Source: Bacillota bacterium
GTDB taxonomy: Bacteria; Bacillota; Clostridia; Oscillospirales; Acutalibacteraceae
Length of the DNA stretch: 64,000 nucleotides
Reading direction: 5' to 3'
Assembly: GCA_023416955.1 (NCBI GenBank)
Contig: JAEZGM010000019.1
Span: forward strand, 62,001 to 126,000
Part shown: one piece after another, positions 33,522-42,135 of the stretch
Numbering within the stretch: the stretch's first letter is position 1
How the letters are laid out: every line of letters begins with the position of its first letter
Made by a program: the position numbers and the translations under genes
Notes under the pieces: model-generated
What the model was told of the DNA's origin: nothing
What the model saw: only the letters and a program-made list of their open reading frames with translations
Database searches by the model: none

Positions 33522-34431
33522 ACGAGTTCAAATATTATTATCTACTTATAACGGTGAATGTTATTTACGGGAGCAAATTGAAAGTTTTTTAACGTTAGAC
33601 CGTTATGAACAAATAAAGGTAATGATTCGTGATGATGGCTCCACGGATAATACGGTTATGATTCTGAAAGAGTATGAAAAGAAAAGCAACTTTAATATAG
33701 TATATGGCGAAAATCTTGGTATTACAGGTAGCTATATGTGGCTGTTAAAACATTATGATAAAGAATGTGATTACTTTGCATTTAGTGATCAAGATGATAT
33801 CTGGTTACCCGATAAAATAGCAATAGCATTGGATCTATTAGATGGAGAACAACAAAATAAACCACTATTATTTGCATCATTGTCTCATATAGTAGATGAG
33901 AAATTAAATAGCCTTGGTAGTTCTAGATTGCCTGTGCGGGGAATTTCTTATTATAATGCTATGATTCAAAATGTACTTCCGGGGCACACACAAGTTATTA
34001 ATAAAGCACTCTTAGAAATTGTTCTTGACAAAGGCTGCACTGATGTTCATGTCATCGATTGGTGGTATTATCTTGCAGCTTCCGCAGTAGGTGAAATTCT
34101 TTTTTATCCGGAGTTTACAGTACTTCATCGACAACACGGGGACAATGCAGTTGGAGTCGAAAAAAATCCAGTTAAAAATTTAGTTAAAAGGCTCAAATAT
34201 ATAAAGGACGGCAGAGGTAATGCTTTTTCAAAACAGTTGAATTCATTTTATACACGCTATGATGATATGATGCCGGAAGAATTTCGGATAGAAACAGAGA
34301 TGTTTTTTTCAAGTATGCGGTCATTTTTTATGCGGGTTTATTATGTGTTACATTGTAAAGTATATAGGCAAAGCCCCATCGAAAATTTATTGTTTAAAAC
34401 ATTGTATATTCTTGGGAAATACAATGTTTGA
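33511..34431 (+). CDS. Family 2 glycosyltransferase
   Basis: This GT-A enzyme has nucleotide-sugar motifs DDGSTDNT and FSDQDDIW, a pattern seen in rhamnosyl- and related transferases of surface glycans. The C-terminus is basic, with no clear membrane anchor. I chose ATG 33511 (MPDKRVQILLSTYNG); ATG 33496 would add five residues and overlap rfbB by 26 bases. About 306 residues. Donor and acceptor are unknown; the donor may be the dTDP-sugar made by the upstream genes. Confidence 0.85.
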   Translation: MPDKRVQILLSTYNGECYLREQIESFLTLDRYEQIKVMIRDDGSTDNTVMILKEYEKKSNFNIVYGENLGITGSYMWLLKHYDKECDYFAFSDQDDIWLPDKIAIALDLLDGEQQNKPLLFASLSHIVDEKLNSLGSSRLPVRGISYYNAMIQNVLPGHTQVINKALLEIVLDKGCTDVHVIDWWYYLAASAVGEILFYPEFTVLHRQHGDNAVGVEKNPVKNLVKRLKYIKDGRGNAFSKQLNSFYTRYDDMMPEEFRIETEMFFSSMRSFFMRVYYVLHCKVYRQSPIENLLFKTLYILGKYNV

Positions 34432-34439
34432 GGTCAAAT

Positions 34440-35618
34440 ATGCCAGTACACATTTTAGTAGAATGTCCCGCTCTAATTGCTTCTGTGCGCGTAGGAGTTC
34501 TTGACCCTCTAAAGCCTTTAGAGGATCAAGGAAAGTGTAATATCAAATTTATAAAAACCGTGCAAATTAAAAAGAAAGATATTTGTTGGTCAGATATACT
34601 AGTTAGTGTGCGTGGTTTTGAGAAAATTTCCGCCGACATTGCTAGAGTAGCAAAACAGGCTGGGCGTTTTGTTATTTATTTTTTGGATGACGATTTACTT
34701 AATATTCCTGATGATGTAGGAAGCAAAAAATATTTTTCAGATCCAGAAAGAAGGCAAGCTTTGCACGATATCATCAGCCTTAGTGATGTTTTATGGTGTG
34801 TGAATTCCAAATTGGGCGAAAAGTACAGTAAAATTTTTAACAATAAGAAATGGGTTTTAGAACGTGTTCCGGTTTCGGCACCTCTTGTTTCAAATTCAAC
34901 TATAGAACATAATCAGGTCAATGTCCTGTATGCGGGATCATCTGATCATACGCCCATAATAAGAGAGTATATTTCGCCAGTGGTCGATCATATAAGTAAA
35001 GAATTCGGGAGTAGTGTTTTTTTTACTTTTATTGGTGTTGATCCCGGATTGCCGGAAAATAAAAGTGTGGAGTATATTAAGTTCTTCGATAGCTACGATG
35101 ATTATTGTTTGTTTCTGTCGGAAAAGAGTTTTGATATTGGCTTAGCACCCATTCGCACATCAGAATTCTACCAATGTAAATATTATAATAAATATGTTGA
35201 GTATAGCAAATTGGGAGTGGTTGGGCTATATACCAACATAGCACCCTACACTTTGGTGGTTCATAATGGGGTAAATGGTTTTTTATGTGATAATACGTTT
35301 GATGATTGGTACAATACTCTGAAAAAAGTGATTGAAGATAAGATGCTAAGAAAAAATAAGGCTAAAGTCGCTCAAAATGACTTGCGAGAAAATTTTTCAA
35401 ACCAGGCAGTATTAACACAGTTATTAGCGGATATTCCGGAGTTGGAAGGTTATTATGCTCAATTTGTCAGACCTATGAAAATACATCTGGGAAATCCATT
35501 TATTCATTTTTATTCAGGCAGGCTTCAGCTATTACTTAAGGGAAAGGGTCTTAAAGCTATTCCAATTATTTTTTTAAAAGCATTTCGGAAATTTATAAAA
35601 ATAATTAATAGACGATAG
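34440..35618 (+). CDS. GT-B-fold glycosyltransferase-like protein
   Basis: This 392-residue protein lacks the strong EX7E motif, but its C-terminal part (FDIGLAPIRTSEFYQCKYYNKYVEY, position about 235-260; then YTNIAPY, NGVNGFLCDN) is clearly related to residues 620-700 of the 896-aa protein in this locus. The two are probably paralogous transferase domains. The start is ATG 34440 behind GAGG; TTG 34428 would overlap the previous stop. A soluble enzyme acting on lipid-linked glycan at the cytoplasmic face is inferred. Confidence 0.7.
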   Translation: MPVHILVECPALIASVRVGVLDPLKPLEDQGKCNIKFIKTVQIKKKDICWSDILVSVRGFEKISADIARVAKQAGRFVIYFLDDDLLNIPDDVGSKKYFSDPERRQALHDIISLSDVLWCVNSKLGEKYSKIFNNKKWVLERVPVSAPLVSNSTIEHNQVNVLYAGSSDHTPIIREYISPVVDHISKEFGSSVFFTFIGVDPGLPENKSVEYIKFFDSYDDYCLFLSEKSFDIGLAPIRTSEFYQCKYYNKYVEYSKLGVVGLYTNIAPYTLVVHNGVNGFLCDNTFDDWYNTLKKVIEDKMLRKNKAKVAQNDLRENFSNQAVLTQLLADIPELEGYYAQFVRPMKIHLGNPFIHFYSGRLQLLLKGKGLKAIPIIFLKAFRKFIKIINRR

Positions 35619-35629
35619 GGGTTATTAAA

Positions 35630-36415
35630 TTGATTCACGAATACTTTAATGGAATTTGGAGAGACCGATATATTCTTTGGAGTTTGGTCAATAAGGATCT
35701 GCAGCTCAAGTATCGGCGCTCGGCATTGGGAGTAGGCTGGGCGATTTTAACACCGTTAGGATTGGTGTTAATCATTGGCAGTGTGTATTCAATTATATTT
35801 GGCACTGATCCTAAGGTATTTATTCCCGCGCTTTTCGCTGGTTTAAACCCTTGGCTATTTATTAATGTTGCAGCGGACGGTGGAACGATGGCATTCATTG
35901 GGGCAGAGGGGTACTTGAAGCAAACAACAGTAAATGCACAGATATTTCCGTTACGCACCGTGCTCGGTGGCTTTATTAATTTGTTATATAGTATATTGGC
36001 GTTCTTTTCCGTTTATCTTTTCTTACAGCCACAGTTATTTGGGCCCAAAATGCTGATGGTGTTTCCAGGTTTGTTAGTCATGTTTTTATTTGCTCTTTCT
36101 TTAGCTAACTTTTCTTCGGTACTGAACTTAAATATTAGAGATTACCAACCGTTACAAAGCTTGATTTTACAAGGGCTATTTTATGTAACGCCAATCATTT
36201 ATGAACCAGATATGTTGGCGAAAAAAGGATTTTCTTTAGTGTATCAACTAAATCCTATTTACTATATTCTAGAAATTGTTAGAATGCCTATGCTGGGGCG
36301 AGAATTGCCTTCATTGAACATATATGCTGTTGCTGTGGTTATTACGGCAGCTTTATTTTTAATGAGTGTGCGATTGGTTATGAAATCAAAGAAAGGGATA
36401 GCCTTTAAACTATAA
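35630..36415 (+). CDS. wzm: ABC-2 polysaccharide export permease (Wzm-type)
   Basis: This 261-residue protein has six membrane helices and the ABC-2 N-terminal signature DLQLKYRRSALGVGWAILTPL. With the next gene it forms an exporter that moves lipid-linked glycan across the membrane. The start is TTG 35630 behind AGGGG. TagG of teichoic acid export is the close alternative; the surrounding sugar genes favour a glycan of polysaccharide type. Confidence 0.85.
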   Translation: MIHEYFNGIWRDRYILWSLVNKDLQLKYRRSALGVGWAILTPLGLVLIIGSVYSIIFGTDPKVFIPALFAGLNPWLFINVAADGGTMAFIGAEGYLKQTTVNAQIFPLRTVLGGFINLLYSILAFFSVYLFLQPQLFGPKMLMVFPGLLVMFLFALSLANFSSVLNLNIRDYQPLQSLILQGLFYVTPIIYEPDMLAKKGFSLVYQLNPIYYILEIVRMPMLGRELPSLNIYAVAVVITAALFLMSVRLVMKSKKGIAFKL

Positions 36416-36427
36416 AAGAGGTTCATA

Positions 36428-37162
36428 ATGAGTATAGTAAGATTAGAAAATGTCAATCTGATTTTTAAAGTTTGGAAAGAAAAACGAATAAAAGATATTC
36501 TTATACCAGGCAGCAAAAAATTTAATGATTTTGATAAAGATGGTTCTGTGCATGCAATTCGGAATATGACATTGACCATTAATGAGGGAGAACGGCTTGC
36601 AATAATAGGGCACAATGGAGCTGGAAAAAGCACTTTTCTAAAAATGGTTTCTGGAATTTACCCCCCTACATCAGGCTTATTGACGGTTGAAGGAAGAATT
36701 TCCAGCATGTTTGAATTGGCTACTGGGTTTGAAATGGAATCTAACGGATGGGATAATATTTATCTTAGGGGATTAATGCTAGGGGAGACGCCGAATAGTA
36801 TAAAATCCAAGATGAAAGAAATTGCTGAGTTCTCAGAATTAGGTGACTTTTTGAATATGCCGGTGAAATATTATTCTTCCGGAATGTTTGTACGTTTAGC
36901 GTTTTCTATTTCTACTGCAATCCAGCCGGATATTTTACTGCTTGACGAGGTTGTGGGGGCTGGGGACGCGGCTTTCTTAAATAAGGCGAACCAGAGAATG
37001 AAAGAAATGGTTGACGTTTCCAAAATTATGGTTTTAGTGACACATGATATGGGCTCGGCTATAAGAATGTGCAACCGCTGTATTTGGATGGAACGTGGAA
37101 GTATTGTTCTGGATGGGTCACCTGAAGAAGTAACGAAAAAGTATATTGAGAGTATACGCTGA
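36428..37162 (+). CDS. wzt: ABC polysaccharide export ATPase (Wzt-type)
   Basis: This 244-residue ATPase has Walker A GHNGAGKST, the shortened ABC signature YSSGMFVRLAFS, and Walker B ILLLDEVVGAGD. This set is typical of O-antigen and teichoic acid exporters (Wzt/TagH). It lacks the C-terminal carbohydrate-binding domain of capped-O-antigen Wzt proteins, so export is probably not gated by a terminal modification. It is paired with the permease 12 bases upstream. Confidence 0.88.
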   Translation: MSIVRLENVNLIFKVWKEKRIKDILIPGSKKFNDFDKDGSVHAIRNMTLTINEGERLAIIGHNGAGKSTFLKMVSGIYPPTSGLLTVEGRISSMFELATGFEMESNGWDNIYLRGLMLGETPNSIKSKMKEIAEFSELGDFLNMPVKYYSSGMFVRLAFSISTAIQPDILLLDEVVGAGDAAFLNKANQRMKEMVDVSKIMVLVTHDMGSAIRMCNRCIWMERGSIVLDGSPEEVTKKYIESIR

Positions 37163-37177
37163 CATGGAGAAAGAAAT

Positions 37178-39868
37178 ATGAAAAATATATTGATTATATC
37201 ACCAACTGGCGGATATGCTGGAATTGATGTTTGTATTGATACCCTTGTAAGCGGAATCAATAAAAAAAAATATGCACTGACCGTTGTATTTCCCCTAAAT
37301 TCCATATTAATGCCTAAATTTGAAAATGAGGGTATCAAGTGCTATGAGCTTCCATTAAACTGGTGGTTTCCTGTAGGTTTCTCAGGGAATGATTTACTAC
37401 AGGTTATCCCCACGTTGAGAGAAAAAGTAGATCCGCTAATTCATATTATAAAAGATAATAATATTGATATCGTGCTTTCCAATACTAGTGTTTTTTTTGA
37501 TGGTGCATTAGCCGCGGCTATTAGTGGTATCCCCCATATATTTTATGTACATGCACAGTACGTCAATAATATCTATGCTGACATGCTCCAGGAAACGAAA
37601 GACTTTCTTTATATGCTTATGGGAAAGCTATCTTATCGAGTTGTATGTTGCTCGTCTAAACTGCACGATTTTATGAGTCAGTATATAGATAACTCTATGT
37701 ATATTTTTAATGGAGTGGATACAGATAAATTTCACTATACTAAAAAAGTATTGAGTAAATGTGACAAGCTAAACATGGTGTGTGTAGGGCATTATAACTC
37801 TAATAAACAACAGGAATTTATCCTCAAATCATTAGTTGAACTGAAAAATATGCGTCCTGAAATTATGCAACGCTTGTCATTTACTATGATAGGTCCGGGG
37901 GAAGCTAACTACCAGAATAAGCTTAAGGACATAGTGAAAATAAACAACTTGGATTCATATGTGAATTTTGAAGGATTTCGCGACGATATTTATAATTACC
38001 TGGAGGGGTTTAATTTATATATTAATAGTTCGGTAACAGAAAACCTACCAGTGTCTGTCCTTGAAGCAATGTCATGCGGATTACCTGTGTTAGGCACACC
38101 GAACGATGGGACTACTCAATTAATTCAAGAAGGTGAAACAGGCTATATTGTCGATAATCCGAAAATGATGGCAAAGAAGATAATAGATTTTATCGATTAT
38201 CCAGACACTTTAGAAAGAATGTCTGTAAATGGGAGAATAAGAGTAGAAAGGTACTTTTCAAACGATCAATATATCACAGAATTTGAAAGACTATTTGATC
38301 AAATAGATCACACATGTATTGAGCATAATAAATTTCCAAAGTATGTTAATGGTTTATATGAGTCAATTGTTGGAAGATCATTATCAAAGTATCCATTTCA
38401 AAAAGTTTTGGTAATATATCCTCAGCAGGCTATGGCTACATACTTTATTGCGGCTAAAAATCCATTGGATTATTTGAAGGAAATGAATTTAGTCGATTAT
38501 AAAAGTGTTACCTTACAAGAGTTCAAAAGGCAGGATCTGAATAATTATGATATTGTCTACTGCTTAAGATGTTTTGATGATTTCGCCTATAGTATCCTTA
38601 TACAGGCAAAAGACCGAAATATACCTTTTATTTGGTACATAGATGATAACTATAGTGCACTGAAAATTCACAATGATGAAGTTGTACATACACAGTATAG
38701 TAACAGTTTATATGAAAGAATGTATGCTCAGAGTAGCGCTGTGGTAGTAAACAGTGGAGAATTATATTATTTTGGGAAACAATTCACAGATCACATTTTT
38801 AGGTTACCTACCTATCAGATCAGTAACAAGTTATTGGTTAAGGAAGTAACATCAAATGATAAAATAGTTACAATAGGATTTATGGGGACTTTAATGCGCG
38901 ATGGGGATTTTGCTTTTGTTGTTCCTGCCCTAGAGGGTTTAATTGAAGAATATGGGGACAGGGTCAATATAGAATTTATCGGGTATTCGCCGGCTCAATT
39001 AAAAGGCTACACGCAAGTTAGAAGCTTTGATTTCATAGATGATTATAATGAATTTCGCAGATTTTTTGCTTCTAGAAAGTGGAATATCGGTTTAGCACCA
39101 TTGAATGATACGGAATTTAATCGCAGCAAAACAAATAATAAATATCGAGAATATTCTAGTTTTCGTATAGCGGGGATATATAGTAATATGTCAGCCTATA
39201 ATTATTGTATACAAAACGGAGTCAATGGTTTTTTAGCCGAAAACACAAAAGAAGATTGGTATCACACAATTAAAAAGCTAATAGATAATTCAGAATTGCG
39301 CTTTTCCATTGCTGAAAATGCATGGCAAGATGTAGAAAAGAATTATTCTATTGAGAAGTTTTCAAAAGGGTTAATGGATGTTTTTTGTAGACAGAAATGT
39401 GATCTCCAACAAACTGTACTTCATTCAGATGATAACAGATATAAGATTGTTTTACCTAGGCAATATAATCCTGATCTGCTGTGCTTTTCTAAGTCATTTC
39501 ATCATCATAGAAAGTATAAGGTATATTGCGAAGCCCCAGTTGTGCGTCAAATTGGTATACTATTCGCACAAGAAAAACCTAGTAAGGGTACAGTAACATT
39601 AGTAATCTATGATAAGAAGCACATGTTGAGAACTGCAACTAAAAATATAAGCGAGTTTAATTTCAACAGTTGGAATTACTTCGATGTTGAAGATATTTAT
39701 TGTGCGGTGGGCCGGCTATTAACAGTAGACATAATAACAACTAATGTCAATGGTGCAATCGGGGTGTTTGAAGATAGTAGCAGGAGAACATTTTGGTATA
39801 AAGTATTTAATAAATTGCGACTTCCTTTAAAAGGGATGGATACGTTGATGGTAGATTTTCAAAGTTAG
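37178..39868 (+). CDS. Dual glycosyltransferase, 896 aa
   Basis: This is a two-enzyme fusion. Residues 1-390 are a GT4-type transferase with a glycine-rich start SPTGGYAGIDV, GHYNSNKQQEF, and the nucleotide-sugar site ENLPVSVLEAMSCGLPVLGT. Residues 410-740 resemble the 392-aa transferase at 34440 (KWNIGLAPLNDTEF, NGVNGFLAEN). A further 150 residues at the C-terminus form a likely beta-sandwich with no recognised family. Such fusions suit polymerisation of a repeating disaccharide or trisaccharide. Confidence 0.8.
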   Translation: MKNILIISPTGGYAGIDVCIDTLVSGINKKKYALTVVFPLNSILMPKFENEGIKCYELPLNWWFPVGFSGNDLLQVIPTLREKVDPLIHIIKDNNIDIVLSNTSVFFDGALAAAISGIPHIFYVHAQYVNNIYADMLQETKDFLYMLMGKLSYRVVCCSSKLHDFMSQYIDNSMYIFNGVDTDKFHYTKKVLSKCDKLNMVCVGHYNSNKQQEFILKSLVELKNMRPEIMQRLSFTMIGPGEANYQNKLKDIVKINNLDSYVNFEGFRDDIYNYLEGFNLYINSSVTENLPVSVLEAMSCGLPVLGTPNDGTTQLIQEGETGYIVDNPKMMAKKIIDFIDYPDTLERMSVNGRIRVERYFSNDQYITEFERLFDQIDHTCIEHNKFPKYVNGLYESIVGRSLSKYPFQKVLVIYPQQAMATYFIAAKNPLDYLKEMNLVDYKSVTLQEFKRQDLNNYDIVYCLRCFDDFAYSILIQAKDRNIPFIWYIDDNYSALKIHNDEVVHTQYSNSLYERMYAQSSAVVVNSGELYYFGKQFTDHIFRLPTYQISNKLLVKEVTSNDKIVTIGFMGTLMRDGDFAFVVPALEGLIEEYGDRVNIEFIGYSPAQLKGYTQVRSFDFIDDYNEFRRFFASRKWNIGLAPLNDTEFNRSKTNNKYREYSSFRIAGIYSNMSAYNYCIQNGVNGFLAENTKEDWYHTIKKLIDNSELRFSIAENAWQDVEKNYSIEKFSKGLMDVFCRQKCDLQQTVLHSDDNRYKIVLPRQYNPDLLCFSKSFHHHRKYKVYCEAPVVRQIGILFAQEKPSKGTVTLVIYDKKHMLRTATKNISEFNFNSWNYFDVEDIYCAVGRLLTVDIITTNVNGAIGVFEDSSRRTFWYKVFNKLRLPLKGMDTLMVDFQS

Positions 39869-39878
39869 GGGATCTAAA

Positions 39879-40433
39879 ATGAAAAAAAAGAAAGGCTTTT
39901 TATTAGGATTGGGTATAACTTTTGTTTTATCGCTAGTACTAGAAATTGGGGTATTCAATTTTAATTTTTGGATGCAGATGGAAGACACAACTACACAAAA
40001 AAATATAGTTTATTATTTGGATAGCATGGATAAATTCAATTGGTTGGCATCTCATGATGGTTGGATTAGCAAGGGAAACCAGCATTTGATTTTAAAAAAT
40101 ATAAATACCAAAATAGAAAATATACAAATTGATACGAATTTAAACACTACAGTGGAATATATCCTAGTATTCTATACGACAAGCGCTTCTCAGACATTTA
40201 GTAACGATTTTAGTGTTCTTTGTAATGAAGGTATTGCTCCAATTGACAATGAAGTAAAAGATATACGTATTGATATTTCAAATAAGCAAGGAATCACTTT
40301 GAAAGACTTGTCAATAACAATTAATCCAATGGTCTTTAAATTTTCTCTGCCGAGAATCATCGCTGTTTTATTAATTTACATTTTGGGGTATGGATTGTTT
40401 TATATACAGAAGTCCCCGGATTATGGAGTATAG
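39879..40433 (+). CDS. Membrane-anchored hypothetical protein of the glycan locus
   Basis: This 184-residue product has an N-terminal helix after MKKKKG, an exposed beta-rich segment of about 115 residues (residues 30-150), and a second helix FSLPRIIAVLLIYILGYGLF near the end. The layout resembles the first module of larger polytopic glycan-modifying membrane proteins that stop here after helix two, so it may be a truncated member. The function is unknown. RBS is GGGGAT-like and weak; the gene lies 10 bases after the dual transferase. Confidence 0.6.
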   Translation: MKKKKGFLLGLGITFVLSLVLEIGVFNFNFWMQMEDTTTQKNIVYYLDSMDKFNWLASHDGWISKGNQHLILKNINTKIENIQIDTNLNTTVEYILVFYTTSASQTFSNDFSVLCNEGIAPIDNEVKDIRIDISNKQGITLKDLSITINPMVFKFSLPRIIAVLLIYILGYGLFYIQKSPDYGV

Positions 40434-40443
40434 GAGAAGGTCA

Positions 40444-40956
40444 ATGGACCACAAGTTACTAGGGGAGTATAATAAGGTATTATTAAGTCCTTTATCTTAT
40501 CTAGATATCGAGAAATTAAGAATAATACGAAATAAAAATAAAAGATGGTTTGTCTATCAAAAATCAATTAGCATAGAAGAGCAAGTGGAATGGTATTGCG
40601 GCTATCTTTCTCGGTCGGACGATGTTATGTTTTCAGTGTTTCATAGAGACAGTCAAAAGTGGGTTGGAGCAGTGGGACTATATCATATTGACCAAATTCA
40701 TAAACAGGCTGAATTTGGCAGAATTGTTATTGATGGCGCAAGTGTAAATGAAAAAGGGCTAGGCTTGGACGCCACCATCTGCGTGTGTAACATAGGGTTT
40801 GAGAAACTGGGGCTTTCAAAAATAACCTTGGAAGTTTATAATAATAATGTATCAGCGCGAAAAACGTATGAAAGAGCTGGATTTTCAACAGTTTCTTCTG
40901 ATGGGAAGATGCTTTTTATGGAGCTTAATAAAGATAGAGAAAAGGAAGAGAAATAG
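40444..40956 (+). CDS. GNAT acetyltransferase, probable amino-sugar N-acetylase
   Basis: This 170-residue GNAT-fold protein contains the acetyl-CoA loop region EKGLGLDATICV and the C-terminal KITLEVYNNNVSARKTYERAGF, typical of the RimJ/WecD group. ATG 40444 follows AGGAG by seven bases; an earlier in-frame ATG lies inside the upstream gene. Position next to a DegT aminotransferase suggests it acetylates a dTDP-amino-deoxysugar. A protein or other small-molecule substrate cannot be ruled out. Confidence 0.78.
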   Translation: MDHKLLGEYNKVLLSPLSYLDIEKLRIIRNKNKRWFVYQKSISIEEQVEWYCGYLSRSDDVMFSVFHRDSQKWVGAVGLYHIDQIHKQAEFGRIVIDGASVNEKGLGLDATICVCNIGFEKLGLSKITLEVYNNNVSARKTYERAGFSTVSSDGKMLFMELNKDREKEEK

Positions 40957-40959
40957 AAA

Positions 40960-42096
40960 ATGTCAATTCAAGTATTGAAGCCGAAATTCCATGTGGATGA
41001 ATGTTTGGAAGAAATCCGTGAGTGCCTCGAAAAAGGTTGGACAGGACTTGGATTTAAAACTGTAGAATTTGAAGAGAAGTGGAAGAAATATACTGGCCAT
41101 AAAAATGCTTATTATTTAAATTCCAATACAGCCGGTCTTTATATAGCAGTACAAATTTTAAAAATGGAAAATGGGTGGCAGGATGGAGACGAAATAATTT
41201 CCACGCCAATCACCTTTATTTCGACGAATCATGCAATTAGGAAGCAGAATATGGTTGCCCGATTTGCCGACGTCGATCAATACTTATGTCTTGACCCGGT
41301 TGATGTGGAAAAGAAGATTAATGACAAGACCAAAGCAGTTATTTTCGTTGGTTACGGCGGAAGAGTCGGCCAGCTTGATAAAATTATTGAAATCTGCAAG
41401 AAGCATAACTTAAAGTTAATTCTGGATGCGGCGCATATGAGTGGCACCCGCGTCAACGGCATATGCCCAGGGACTTGGGATGGTATTGATGTAACAGTTT
41501 ATTCTTATCAGGCTGTCAAAAATTTACCTACTGCTGATAGTGGAATGATCTGCTTTGCAGATGATAAGTATGATGAGATTGCCCGTGAACTTGGCTGGCT
41601 TGGAATTAATAAGGATACATATGCAAGAAGCAGCGATAAAGGTACTTATAAGTGGAAATATGATGTTGAATATGTTGGGCAGAAAGACCATGGAAATTCC
41701 ATTATGGCGGCGATTGCTTTAGTTCAGCTAAAATATTTGGACGAAGACAATGCGTATCGTCGTGAATTGGCTCATTGTTACGATAAATTTTTTGCTGACA
41801 ATTCTAATGTAAGAATAGTAGACGCCCCTTATAAGGATGAATGCTCCTACCACATCTACGAAATTGAGGTAGATGACCGAGATGGGTTAATGGATGCCCT
41901 GGCTGCAAATGATATCTATGCAGGTGTACATTATAGAGACAATACGGAATATGAGATGTATTCCTATGATCTTGGGAAATGCCCCAAAGCCCATGAGTCT
42001 TCGAATAAAATTATTACCATGCCCCTGCATTTGTGGTTGACTAAAGAAGATATAAAAAAGATAGCGACAGTAGTAAACGATTATACACAAAAATAA
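40960..42096 (+). CDS. DegT/DnrJ/EryC1 PLP-dependent sugar aminotransferase
   Basis: This 378-residue enzyme has the family's N-terminal KPKFHVDE and LNSNTAGLYIAV, the PLP-contacting DAAHMSGT, and the Schiff-base lysine in YSYQAVKNLPTADSGM. It should transfer an amino group to a dTDP-keto-deoxysugar such as the RfbB product. It lies three bases after the acetyltransferase gene. Regiochemistry (C3 or C4) cannot be read from sequence. Confidence 0.88.
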   Translation: MSIQVLKPKFHVDECLEEIRECLEKGWTGLGFKTVEFEEKWKKYTGHKNAYYLNSNTAGLYIAVQILKMENGWQDGDEIISTPITFISTNHAIRKQNMVARFADVDQYLCLDPVDVEKKINDKTKAVIFVGYGGRVGQLDKIIEICKKHNLKLILDAAHMSGTRVNGICPGTWDGIDVTVYSYQAVKNLPTADSGMICFADDKYDEIARELGWLGINKDTYARSSDKGTYKWKYDVEYVGQKDHGNSIMAAIALVQLKYLDEDNAYRRELAHCYDKFFADNSNVRIVDAPYKDECSYHIYEIEVDDRDGLMDALAANDIYAGVHYRDNTEYEMYSYDLGKCPKAHESSNKIITMPLHLWLTKEDIKKIATVVNDYTQK

Positions 42097-42135
42097 GGTA
42101 AAATGTAATTTTACACAATAATAGGAGGTGAATAT

